Shown here: in pieces, positions 15,677 through 23,404 of the stretch
How positions within the stretch are numbered: position 1 is the first letter of the stretch
Layout of the letters: each line of letters starts with the position of its first letter
Origin: an uncultured Bacteroidales bacterium
Lineage (GTDB): Bacteria > Bacteroidota > Bacteroidia > Bacteroidales > Paludibacteraceae
Length of the DNA stretch: 35,152 nucleotides
Assembly (NCBI GenBank): GCA_946059305.1
Contig: CAMGMU010000015.1
Coordinates: 1-35,152, forward strand
Direction of reading: 5' to 3'
The notes under the pieces: generated by a model
Seen by the model: the letters and a program-made list of their open reading frames with translations, nothing else
What the model was told of the DNA's origin: nothing
Database searches by the model: none
Position numbers and translations under genes: made by a program

Positions 15677-17203
15677 TTATTTGGGTTGAAACCAAATGGC
15701 TCCACATCCTTTATAGTTAGTTATCGAATCTGTTTGTTTGGTTTGGAGGTTGAAATACGTATTGCCTGTTTTGCGTAAATAGGCAACAATCTCCTTATCT
15801 CTATTATATACAAAGAGGAGGCAATCCATATTTTCCGGCATATCTTTGAACGTACCATACGCTTGAATGGCGTTAGTTTTGCTGAGCCTCTTTACAAACG
15901 CTCCTATGTCAGCACCGACAGTCACCGCAAGCATGTCGCGCTCCATATCCGTCAACTTAGCAGCCTCCAAACGTGCTTTTTCTGTAGCCGCTGCTGCATC
16001 TTCTTGACGCTTTTTCTCTGCAGCCGCAGCGATGCGTTGTTTCTCCGCTGCCGCTGCTTGTGCAGCTGCTGCTTCCGCTGCTTGTGCAGCTGCTGCTTGT
16101 GCTGCCGCTATGCGCTGTTTCTCCGCTTCCGCTGCTGCCGCTGCTTCCGCCGCTTGCGCTGCTGCTGCTTGTGCTTGTGCTGCCGCTATGCGCTGTTTCT
16201 CCGCTTCCGCTGCTGCCTCTGCTTCCGCTGCTTGTGCAGCTGCTGCTTGTGCTGCCGCAGCCTCCAAACGTGCTTTTTCTGCAGCAGCAGCTGCATCTTC
16301 TTGACGCTTTTTCTCTGCAGCCGCAGCGATGCGTTGTTTCTCCGCTTCCGCTGCTTCCGCTGCCTGCGCTTGCGCTGCTGCTGCAGCAATACGTTGTCTC
16401 TCCGCTGCCGCTGCTTGTGCAGCTGCTGCTTGTGCTGCCGCAGCCTCCAAACGTGCTTTTTCTGCAGCAGCAGCTGCATCTTCTTGACGCTTTTTCTCTG
16501 CAGCCGCAGCGATGCGCTGTTTCTCCGCTTCCGCCGCTGCCGCCGATGAAAGACTTTCCTTCATGCGTGCTTCTTCGTCTGCTTTAGCAGGATCAAACGC
16601 AGGTGTTTGATTATTGTTGGCTACCGAAACAATCATCACTTCTTCGCCGGCAAGGTAGGGAATAAGCTCTGCTTTCTTCACATACACAAACGCTCTATAG
16701 CGGCTGCCACGCATAGCTTTGAGTTGCATCATTTTATTGCAAGCGCGAGCGATAACGCCTACCACAGAATCTTTCAATCCTACCGATTTGACATAGTTTT
16801 CTATCTCGATATTTAAAAGGCATTTCGCATTATCAAGTGCCGCCTCCCAAGTTTCCGTTGTAGATTCCGCAAAGAGATAAACGTCATTCTCCATCTTGAT
16901 GGCATTGATTTGCTGCTGCGGGCTGAGCGATGCAAACGCCGGATCCACTTGGGGCGCAGTCGTTGTCTGTACATCGGGTGACACATTACGAGAGGCTCCA
17001 AAAGCTGCTGATACGAAGTTGTTTATGGATCTGACATTCGCTGAGCCACCATCTTGAGTAGCAGCAGTTGACACTTCCTCCTTCTCGCTTTTTTCTTCAC
17101 TGATAACAACTGTGTCTTCAGGATAGTATACGAAGACAGATTGCGCAGGAAGAAGGAGCGAGAAGCAGCTTGCAAAAATTCCGATTAATACAAATTTTTT
17201 CAT
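15677..17203 (-). CDS. Exported TolA-like Ala-rich coiled-coil protein
   Basis: 508 residues. Residues 1-21 are a signal peptide (LLLPAQ). Residues about 25-100 are a low-complexity linker. Residues about 105-200 form a compact domain (ETWEAALDNAKCLLNIEIEN, MRGSRYRAFVYVKKAEL) reminiscent of LPP20/Slp-like lipoprotein domains; this likeness is weak. Residues about 205-415 are a long Ala/Gln/Glu/Lys/Arg helix made of AEKQRIAAAAEKKRQED and AAAAEKARLEAAAA units, very like the TolA stalk. Residues 416-508 form a small C-terminal domain ending KGCGAIWFQPK. The stalk is encoded by near-identical DNA repeats. Its start lies 2 bp after the stop of the preceding gene, so translational coupling is likely. 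Its length could let it bridge much of the periplasm. The partner is unknown. Confidence 0.82.
   Translation of the reverse strand: MKKFVLIGIFASCFSLLLPAQSVFVYYPEDTVVISEEKSEKEEVSTAATQDGGSANVRSINNFVSAAFGASRNVSPDVQTTTAPQVDPAFASLSPQQQINAIKMENDVYLFAESTTETWEAALDNAKCLLNIEIENYVKSVGLKDSVVGVIARACNKMMQLKAMRGSRYRAFVYVKKAELIPYLAGEEVMIVSVANNNQTPAFDPAKADEEARMKESLSSAAAAEAEKQRIAAAAEKKRQEDAAAAAEKARLEAAAAQAAAAQAAAAERQRIAAAAAQAQAAEAAEAEKQRIAAAAEKKRQEDAAAAAEKARLEAAAAQAAAAQAAEAEAAAEAEKQRIAAAQAQAAAAQAAEAAAAAEAEKQRIAAAQAAAAQAAEAAAAQAAAAEKQRIAAAAEKKRQEDAAAATEKARLEAAKLTDMERDMLAVTVGADIGAFVKRLSKTNAIQAYGTFKDMPENMDCLLFVYNRDKEIVAYLRKTGNTYFNLQTKQTDSITNYKGCGAIWFQPK
15964..16529. repeat. Three near-identical 86-bp repeats inside the coiled-coil gene
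   Basis: Copies begin at 15964, 16261 and 16444, each opening with CCTCCAAACGTGCTTTTTCT and running through the segment encoding KQRIAAAAEKKRQED and EKARLEA to about 16049, 16346 and 16529. They differ at only a few positions. The DNA between them is also a degenerate GCTGCT/GCNGCN run. Such a block is prone to slippage or recombination, so stalk length may vary between strains and may be mis-assembled. Confidence 0.8.
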
Positions 17204-17205
17204 TC

Positions 17206-18156
17206 TTAGTATTGTTTCGTAGTAGTTTTTTCTCGATATTGTTCGTAGAGATCTTTCACGTTGTGCGTAGGCACAAATGCATTGATTCTGACAAGGAGAG
17301 TAGTTTGATGATTCTTAAAAATGGATTTGGGCACCCATACCGAAACAATGTGATTATATGCTAAATCCACATTTTCGGCGATGATGAGCACTTTCCATGT
17401 CTCGTCGGTCTCTTCCTCGATGGCTGCAAAACACGTCAGATTCTCCGCCAGACAATAATGAATCCATTGGCGGAGGGAGATAGTGTAATGTAGTTTGCTG
17501 AATCCATAGATGCTCTGCTGCACTTGCAAAGGTGGATTGTACCCCTCCACAGGCATCAGAAACAAATTCGACAAGGCATAATCCACATGCAGGCTGTCCA
17601 TTACGGGTAGCATGCTGTTGCCTGATTGATAAAAATATACCTCATTCGTAAACGAAGGCACTTGATAGTGCATAATGGGCGACGAATGGAAGTATCCGGG
17701 CTCGTTGGGAATGGGTTGCAACTGCGGCATTTTCCATTCCACTTCTTTGTCCTCCGCTTTACGAATAAGGGTCTGCAACTGCGGCTCCAATTCGTATTGA
17801 GACTGCCCTAAAATGAGTTCGAACTGAATGGGGAACGCCACATGCAGTAGCACCTCTTTTCCGTTTGTCCAAATAGCTTCGTAGGCTTTGTTATCGTAAC
17901 GATTGAGTGAGAACGCAGTAGTGGAATCCATCAGCGCGATACGTCTGATGTCGCCATCTAAAATGATGAACTTATCGTCGCGCAACTTCTGATAAAGCGA
18001 CAAATCGGGGTTATTCCACTGGCTGATTTCAGTGAGGTATCGGCTGAGAAACCTACATATTTCAGGATTGGTTTCTGCATCACAAGGCAGTTCTTTGGCT
18101 GCCACAGAAGGCAACCAAAGAACGCACATTGCGAATATATAAAGCCACTTGCGCAT
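17206..18156 (-). CDS. Predicted exported protein of unknown function in the tubulin-like operon
   Basis: 316 residues with a signal peptide (MRKWLYIFAMCVLWLPSVAA). I do not recognise a family. The mature part begins KELPCDAETNPEICRFLSRY with two early cysteines (about 25 and 34) that may form a disulfide. It then alternates predicted strands (DDKFIILDGDIRRIALMDST, EVLLHVAFPIQFELIL, WKVLIIAENVDLAYNHIVSV), suggesting a mostly beta fold without transmembrane segments. The C-terminus is basic (YREKTTTKQY). It is separated by 2 bp from the genes on both sides, which ties its expression to the zinc-ribbon protein and the coiled-coil protein. Confidence 0.78.
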   Translation of the reverse strand: MRKWLYIFAMCVLWLPSVAAKELPCDAETNPEICRFLSRYLTEISQWNNPDLSLYQKLRDDKFIILDGDIRRIALMDSTTAFSLNRYDNKAYEAIWTNGKEVLLHVAFPIQFELILGQSQYELEPQLQTLIRKAEDKEVEWKMPQLQPIPNEPGYFHSSPIMHYQVPSFTNEVYFYQSGNSMLPVMDSLHVDYALSNLFLMPVEGYNPPLQVQQSIYGFSKLHYTISLRQWIHYCLAENLTCFAAIEEETDETWKVLIIAENVDLAYNHIVSVWVPKSIFKNHQTTLLVRINAFVPTHNVKDLYEQYREKTTTKQY

Positions 18157-18158
18157 GC

Positions 18159-18860
18159 TTACTTACCGATGATGATACTGCCTTTCACGTTGTTGGAAGC
18201 ATCAAACCATTTGCCTTGAACGAGTCGGCCATTGGAAAACTCACCGATGATATAATCACCGGGTTGCGCTACGCGCTTCTTCGGGTCGCGCGAATCGATG
18301 AGATGCTCCTTGGTATAGGTCATGGTGCCGGTGCCATTCGGTTGACCGTTTTTCCATGCACCAGACCACTTGCCGTAATCCAGACTGCCCTTAGACACTT
18401 TCTTAACTGCTTTAGCAGCCTCTTCAGCAGCCTTGATAGAATCGAGGCGAGCCTGCTCTGCCGCTGCCGCAGCTTCTTCTGCCAAACGTGCTGCCTCAGC
18501 AGCTTCTTCCAATGCCTTGATGGAATCGAGGCGAGCCTGCTCTGCAGCTTCTGCTGCCCGGATAGAATCCTGACGAGCTATCTCTATACGTTCTGCTTCT
18601 GCATTTTCGCGGCTCTTCTGTACGCCGAATACTATTCCATAAACGATACCGCCAATCACCGATGCTGCACCACCGAAGATAGCGATGAGAGTGGCTATGC
18701 GCTTGCCATCACCTGCAGGCTTTGGTCCTTTCTTAATCGGATACAGCGGTTTGCCGCATTCTTCACATACAAAATTGGACTTTTCAGCTTCTTGAACAAT
18801 TTTTTCAGCAGCTTTATCACAACCATCGTAGTTATGACATACACCTTTAATTTTTGCCAT
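18159..18860 (-). CDS. Membrane protein with N-terminal zinc ribbon, Ala-rich stalk and MORN repeats
   Basis: 233 residues. Residues 1-40 hold a predicted zinc ribbon with C8, C14, C32 and C35 (CHNYDGC, then CEEC). Residues about 55-79 are one transmembrane helix (ATLIAIFGGAASVIGGIVYG). Residues about 83-155 are an Ala/Glu-rich helix containing AAEQARLDSIKA twice (105-116, 133-144). Residues about 162-233 contain MORN-like repeats (YGKWSGAWKNGQPNGTGTM; GEFSNGRLVQGKWFD). With no signal peptide, the zinc ribbon most simply stays in the cytosol and the stalk and MORN part go to the periplasm. It starts 1 bp after the tubulin-like gene's stop, which makes it the best candidate to connect that protein to the envelope. 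Topology and partner are inference. Confidence 0.85.
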   Translation of the reverse strand: MAKIKGVCHNYDGCDKAAEKIVQEAEKSNFVCEECGKPLYPIKKGPKPAGDGKRIATLIAIFGGAASVIGGIVYGIVFGVQKSRENAEAERIEIARQDSIRAAEAAEQARLDSIKALEEAAEAARLAEEAAAAAEQARLDSIKAAEEAAKAVKKVSKGSLDYGKWSGAWKNGQPNGTGTMTYTKEHLIDSRDPKKRVAQPGDYIIGEFSNGRLVQGKWFDASNNVKGSIIIGK

Positions 18861-18861
18861 T

Positions 18862-21800
18862 TTATAATACTTTTAATTCATTATTAATAATATCTACACC
18901 GAGAGTACGATAATACGTAAACTGCGGATCAAACTGATTTCCACCGCAAATACCATTAAGGATACGGCCATTGATGAGTTCGCCAAGACGCTTCTTGAGC
19001 TCCACTTTTTGGTCGTTGGAAACGGCTTGCTTCTTGAGCTCTTCGGTCACACGCTGCTTGAGAATGTTTGCCGCCTTGAAGTCAGCCGAGAGCGCTTGAA
19101 GGGTAGATTTGAAATCCTTACCGAGCGGCAACCAGGTATCGCCACCGAAAGTCTCATCGGGCACACGCAAAGCCTCGAATCGTTCGCCCGTAGTAGGATT
19201 AACTTGCTCAGCGATAAGTCCGAGCGGATAAGCGAGCATAAGCGGACGTTCGGTCTGCTTGAGCAACTCGCGAGCATCCAACTCGAAGAGGCTAGGTAGC
19301 GGCTCGCTGAAGCTCTCGGTGTGGAGAACCATGCGGTTGAGCTCCTTCTCTGGTGCATTCATCAACTTGTCGTATTTCTCCTTGAGAGCCTTCAGATTGC
19401 TCAAATAGCGGAGCGGGAAACCAGCATTGGCGGCTACCACTACAATCTGATTCTGGCGATAGTTCTCCGATACATCATCGCTCTTGTTGAAACCGGGCAC
19501 TTGCTGTGCAAATGCATCAATGAGCTTGTTGCGGAATGCGAGGGTATTGTCTTCGCCCTTAGGAATAGCAATCTGAAGCATGCTCATCATCGCACCATCT
19601 TCTGCACCAATCACCTTGGATTTTTCCTCAGCATTGAACTGCACATAGGTGCGAGCCGAACCAATCACGTTCTTTACGAACGCCTCCATCTTGTCGTCGC
19701 TCGTAAGTTCCTGCGCCAGTTTCTCGAGCACATTTACACCCACCATGCGGCTGAGCGGGTCGCTCTTAGCGGTCTCATTCATAGCATCATCGGCATTGGC
19801 CTTGCACTCGTCAAGGATGATGCCAACGCACTCGTCATGGTTCACCTTATCATAGAGGTTGGTAAACGTATGTTCGCCACCTTCTCCGAGCAGCGATACC
19901 ATCTTGCGGCGAATAGAAGCCGCGTTCGAGCGCTGACGCTCCTTGTCGGCGCTATACTGACGAGCAAACGAATGCACCTTCTCCGGATCGTATTTTTTGA
20001 TGGTCACCTCGTCTTGCATGTTCTCCACACGGCACTTGCTGCCGGCTTCCTTCATCACTTCGAGGAGGATATTGGAGAGCTGAGCCTTGAATGCCAATAC
20101 GCCTTCAAGCATCGAGTTGAGCTCGTTGATAATCTCCTGCATCAATTCGCTGGCGTAGTTGAGAGACTCCATGCGCGTTTCATGAATGTAGTATTTGCAG
20201 CGAGCCGAACGATACCGTTCAAACAGCTTAACCGATGCATTCGTAATTGCATCTTTAAGCCAAGAGATATTCTTCCATGCATCCTTTACTTCCTTGATTT
20301 CATCCAAGCTGCTGCTGATTTCTTCTTCTGAAACAGCACGCTGTTTCTTAAATTCAGACGTGTGGGAGTTGCAGTAGTCAAGGAGCAGACGGGTATATTT
20401 TTCAATCTCAAGAATGCTCTTGCTGGTATCGTCGCCTGCCAACCAAGAATCAAACAGCTTCTTCTCGATGATGCGGCGAATATGCTTAGCATAAGCTCGT
20501 TTCTCTTTGCGCTGCGAATCGAAGAATTTCTTTACACCGAGGCTGCGGAAGTTGTTCTGGAAATAATCAGCTGCATCTTTCTCAAACTCGCTAATCCAAT
20601 TCTGCTTCTCGCATTCGCCCATGATTCGGGTAGCATCATCTTCGGTGCGGTTCTCCCAAGTGGTATCGAAATCCTGCCAACGCTTCGTTGTATCCGACTC
20701 GATAATCGGACGCTTGAGCATCAGATAGTCGTTGCTGATCTTATACTCCTCATGCGTGCTCTTCTTTTGTATTTCTGCATCAAAGCCAACGCCCACTTCT
20801 TCGTAGGTTCTTTCGCCATAACCGATACCCTCTTCCCAGAAATTATAGGTAAGCTGACGAGCAGCCTGAGTGGCATACGTATAACTTACAAACTCGCGAA
20901 TCTCATTTTCGGGGAACTCAATACGCTTGATGCCAAACGACATGAACTTTCTACTGCGCACCTTCTCGCCTGCTTGATTAGCTTCCGGTCCGGCACCATC
21001 GTTTTCGCAACCTACCAAGCGCTTCATTTCACCGGCATTGCCGCTGATGGCGTTGCCTACATTCACCTGGAAAAGGAAATCCGCTACCGCAGCGGGCAAT
21101 TCATGACCAATCTCGAGGGTCTTGCCTGCTTCGTTGATATTCGTATAGAGATAAGCCGTTTCAAACGACTCCGACGTCAGTAATCGCTGTACTTCGCCCG
21201 TGAAAACGTCCGTCTCGCCCGTTACATCCAACGGGTGATACTTGCCTACGCTGATAGCGTTAATCTCTTGCAGAGCAGCATAGCCATTGGCTTGATAAAA
21301 ACCGGAATCGTGCTTAGGGGTTACCACGTTCATCTCCGGCACGTACAATACAAGATTCATCTTGTAACTCTTCGTATCCTGCTGAAAGGGGAAGAGCTTA
21401 CGAATCTGAGCCATCACGTCAACAATCGAGCCCGACCCCGTGCCACCGGCCAAGCCTGCACATACATGGAAAGTCACATTCGAATCGCCAGAGGCTGCGT
21501 TCAAACGACCAACAGCCGAACGGAGTACGGCATCGAAATTGCGCGGATTGGACTTGTCGCTGAGGTTATTGGCGAGCAACGTACGGCCTAAACGGCGACG
21601 CTGACCTCCGATACCGGCACTCACAAGCGGCCCCATCTTTTCCTGCACAAGACGCAAATCCTGAGCGTTTAAGAACGCACGAAGACCAGGGTACATGTTG
21701 ATATTTTGGAACATGCTTGCGCTGATGCCGTGAATGCTCACTTTTTGAGCCTCACCCAAATGAACACTCTTGCCGAGCACACTCCAACCGGTGCGATCGT

Positions 21801-21954
21801 TGAGATCGTCATCAGAGGAATCTACATAGATATAATCTACATACACATCATGTCCAGGTTCGTTACTGCGAAACTCTTCGAAAACGCGCTTGCGTAATTC
21901 GCGAAGCACCTTACCGCCAGTTCCACCCAATCCAATAAATAAATGACTTGCCAT
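18862..21954 (-). CDS. Tubulin/FtsZ-superfamily protein of the long Tubulin_2 (FtsZ-like) type
   Basis: 1,030 residues, over twice the length of FtsZ. The N-terminal GTPase region is recognisable: MASHLFIGLGGTGGKVLREL (first glycine loop), YIYVDSSDDDLNDR (about 41-54, as in the FtsZ INTD strand), SAGIGGQRRRLGR (112-124), and the diagnostic tubulin signature AGGTGSG at 169-175 within CAGLAGGTGSGSIVDV. NGYAALQEINAIS follows, as in the family. The catalytic T7-loop acidic residue is not obvious by eye. Residues about 350-1030 are mostly charged and helical, with no other domain I can name. There is no signal peptide or membrane segment, so it should be cytosolic. Bacterial FtsZ-like families of this kind have been proposed to act in membrane remodelling; that role is inference here. 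It is preceded by a small membrane protein gene and followed 1 bp later by the zinc-ribbon gene. Confidence 0.9.
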   Translation of the reverse strand: MASHLFIGLGGTGGKVLRELRKRVFEEFRSNEPGHDVYVDYIYVDSSDDDLNDRTGWSVLGKSVHLGEAQKVSIHGISASMFQNINMYPGLRAFLNAQDLRLVQEKMGPLVSAGIGGQRRRLGRTLLANNLSDKSNPRNFDAVLRSAVGRLNAASGDSNVTFHVCAGLAGGTGSGSIVDVMAQIRKLFPFQQDTKSYKMNLVLYVPEMNVVTPKHDSGFYQANGYAALQEINAISVGKYHPLDVTGETDVFTGEVQRLLTSESFETAYLYTNINEAGKTLEIGHELPAAVADFLFQVNVGNAISGNAGEMKRLVGCENDGAGPEANQAGEKVRSRKFMSFGIKRIEFPENEIREFVSYTYATQAARQLTYNFWEEGIGYGERTYEEVGVGFDAEIQKKSTHEEYKISNDYLMLKRPIIESDTTKRWQDFDTTWENRTEDDATRIMGECEKQNWISEFEKDAADYFQNNFRSLGVKKFFDSQRKEKRAYAKHIRRIIEKKLFDSWLAGDDTSKSILEIEKYTRLLLDYCNSHTSEFKKQRAVSEEEISSSLDEIKEVKDAWKNISWLKDAITNASVKLFERYRSARCKYYIHETRMESLNYASELMQEIINELNSMLEGVLAFKAQLSNILLEVMKEAGSKCRVENMQDEVTIKKYDPEKVHSFARQYSADKERQRSNAASIRRKMVSLLGEGGEHTFTNLYDKVNHDECVGIILDECKANADDAMNETAKSDPLSRMVGVNVLEKLAQELTSDDKMEAFVKNVIGSARTYVQFNAEEKSKVIGAEDGAMMSMLQIAIPKGEDNTLAFRNKLIDAFAQQVPGFNKSDDVSENYRQNQIVVVAANAGFPLRYLSNLKALKEKYDKLMNAPEKELNRMVLHTESFSEPLPSLFELDARELLKQTERPLMLAYPLGLIAEQVNPTTGERFEALRVPDETFGGDTWLPLGKDFKSTLQALSADFKAANILKQRVTEELKKQAVSNDQKVELKKRLGELINGRILNGICGGNQFDPQFTYYRTLGVDIINNELKVL

Positions 21955-22002
21955 AATCTTTGTGTTTTTAAAGTATGAATTATCGTTTTATTAATCGCTT
22001 TT

Positions 22003-22069
22003 CTGCTGTATTGCCGCATGTTTCTTCCTGATAACCTGCTGTCTTGCCGCATGTTATTTACCTGACAAC
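22003..22069. repeat. Imperfect 33-34 bp tandem repeat before the tubulin-like gene
   Basis: Copy 1 (22003-22035) and copy 2 (22036-22069) both read CTGCTGT-a/c-TTGCCGCATGTT, then a variable TTT-rich stretch, then CCTGA-t/c-AAC. They fill half of the 127-bp gap between the small membrane protein gene and the tubulin-like gene. They would lie in the mRNA about 50-115 nt upstream of its start codon. A regulatory or mRNA-processing role is possible but not shown. Confidence 0.65.
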
Positions 22070-22081
22070 CTTGGCTTGCTA

Positions 22082-22591
22082 TTAAAAATCATCGATTCCC
22101 GACCGGTGCCTCGATGAACTCGATCGCGATGAGCCACGACGACTGCGTATCTTTTCGCCCGTCAGCAACGCACCTCCTGCACCAAGCGCAATCAACACAA
22201 GCGTGAGGATACCATCAAGCCAGAGGTACTTGTTGATTTGCTTAATCTGACGAAGAATTACATATGAATTGGCGTCGGTAGAGAAGTATTCTGACACCAA
22301 GCCTGCTAACTCTGGCGAGTATTGTTCCAGCAAATCCTCACCCTTTTGAAGCAACTGATATTCGCTCGAATTTTGCACCTCCTTTAATGCTCCTTTGGCT
22401 TCGCATAAGCCCACAAAGCAAACGCCCATTACAAACACAATAATCGAAAATAGCGCTACCACGCACAAGCTCAACGGTGTGTGTCGTTTATTGGCAAGCA
22501 ACACACTCATATACATGAGCAGACCGCCAACGAGGGCCACAAGCAGTCCTATCAATACACTGCTGAAATCAAAAGTCAAAAAATGAAACAT
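22082..22591 (-). CDS. Small membrane protein, first gene of the tubulin-like operon
   Basis: 169 residues; no family recognised. Three hydrophobic segments: about 9-33 (VLIGLLVALVGGLLMYMSVL), 40-63 (LCVVALFSIIVFVMGVCFVG) and 123-145 (LDGILTLVLIALGAGGALLT). The 60-residue stretch between the second and third is polar (GALKEVQNSSEYQLLQKGED). The last 20 residues are Arg/Ser-rich (RSRRGSSRSSSSRHRSG) and end GIDDF. By the positive-inside rule this basic tail should be cytosolic, where it could contact the tubulin-like protein. That contact is inference. It is transcribed from a promoter some 520 bp upstream. Confidence 0.75.
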   Translation of the reverse strand: MFHFLTFDFSSVLIGLLVALVGGLLMYMSVLLANKRHTPLSLCVVALFSIIVFVMGVCFVGLCEAKGALKEVQNSSEYQLLQKGEDLLEQYSPELAGLVSEYFSTDANSYVILRQIKQINKYLWLDGILTLVLIALGAGGALLTGEKIRSRRGSSRSSSSRHRSGIDDF

Positions 22592-23120
22592 ATCGTGATA
22601 TTTGAGTTTTTAGTGGTCATACTTCCTTTATTCTTTCACTTCGCTTATACTGCGCATGCGAGTAATTTCTATATGTACAGAAAAAAGCTTGGAACTCGAT
22701 TGTCATCAGTTCTACGGTTAGAGGCCTTCGCATTGCCTAAAGGATAAAACTGACAACACGAAGTCCAGACCGATGTATATACGCACTGTTGCTGATTTCA
22801 GCAACAATAATCAACGTATCGACTACAATTAATATAAACGCATGTGTGTACAAAGAAAAAGTGCACCAATGCTGTATTAGTGTAGCGAGACGATATAATA
22901 CATCCCGTCGACATTTCCATGTTGCGAAGTTCCTAAACAATAGAACATAGCGCCAATCAAACGCCTTAAATATGTCTTGTAGGTTTTACCTACCTGTCCC
23001 GCTTTGGATTTCTGGGAGCGACACTTTCCTCCCACCCTCAGCGTGGACTCTCATGGTTTTACATTCCGTGAGCGATATAATTCAAAATAGCCCCATTTGA
23101 GGATATTTCAATTCCGTCTG
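22592..23120 (-). ncRNA. Long structured leader or noncoding RNA upstream of the tubulin-like operon
   Basis: Between the promoter at 23121-23152 and the first operon gene lie about 520 nt without a convincing gene. Read on the minus strand, several hairpins follow one another: CTCACGG/CCATGAG (around 23051-23073), GGGAG/CTCCC (23033-23014), GTAGGT-AAA-ACCTAC (22993-22979), TGTATTA/TAATACA (22902-22873) and GTTGCTG-AAAT-CAGCAAC (22805-22788). A weak stem TTGTCAGTT/AACTGATGACAA near 22755-22700 is followed later by TTTTTT around 22682, a possible terminator. I cannot match it to a known riboswitch, 6S RNA or RNase P RNA. Confidence 0.4.
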
Positions 23121-23152
23121 CAAAGATACAAAGATTTTTTGAAATAACCAAA
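23121..23152 (-). promoter_or_regulatory. Bacteroidetes-type promoter for the tubulin-like operon or its leader RNA
   Basis: The minus strand reads TTTG (23152-23149), a 20-bp spacer, then TATCTTTG (23128-23121). This fits TTTG-N19/20-TAnnTTTG exactly. The predicted start is near 23114. No other consensus promoter was found between here and 22591, so it is the best candidate for the eight-gene operon. Confidence 0.75.
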
Positions 23153-23348
23153 AAAACGAACAAAATTTCTTAAAATAACACAAAATTGTTATTTTGAACA
23201 ACGATTCTTATGCAATGGAATCTTGCCTTTTAATGCCAGTTAATGACGGATAGTTACCTATTGATCCGTATAATTCAATCCCTCTCTATGCTTTCTGCTG
23301 AAAAGGCTTTCATTTCTTAATATTAATATGTGGGGGATTATGAATGAT

Positions 23349-23379
23349 TTTGCTGTTTGAATTTTATGTTGTACTTTTG
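23349..23379 (+). promoter_or_regulatory. Bacteroidetes-type promoter for the PCMD-like gene
   Basis: TTTG (23349-23352), a 19-bp spacer and TACTTTTG (23372-23379) form a full consensus match. The predicted start near 23386 leaves a leader of about 120 nt before the ATG at 23509. It is divergent from the operon promoter about 200 bp to the left. Confidence 0.8.
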
Positions 23380-23404
23380 CAGCCCGTTATGAAAAGACGC
23401 CCCT

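Noticed and set aside
15863..16549. Plus-strand Cys/Leu/Arg-rich open frame, like a cysteine-rich repeat protein
   Set aside because: It is the complement of the GCN-rich DNA that encodes the Ala-rich stalk on the minus strand. Its Cys and Leu content follows from that repeat.
22737..22940. Minus-strand frame of 67 codons within the leader
   Set aside because: It has no family motif, overlaps the hairpins of the leader and lacks a clear initiation context. A leader peptide cannot be excluded, but nothing supports it.
22960..23060. Possible RNase P RNA, because the minus strand reads GGGAGGAAAGTG then GGTAGGTAAAACC
   Set aside because: The other conserved RNase P blocks (AGAGCAAACC-like, GGTAAGAGC-like, ACAGAA-CCGGCTTA) are missing, and the GGAGGAAAG is part of a simple GGGAG/CTCCC hairpin.
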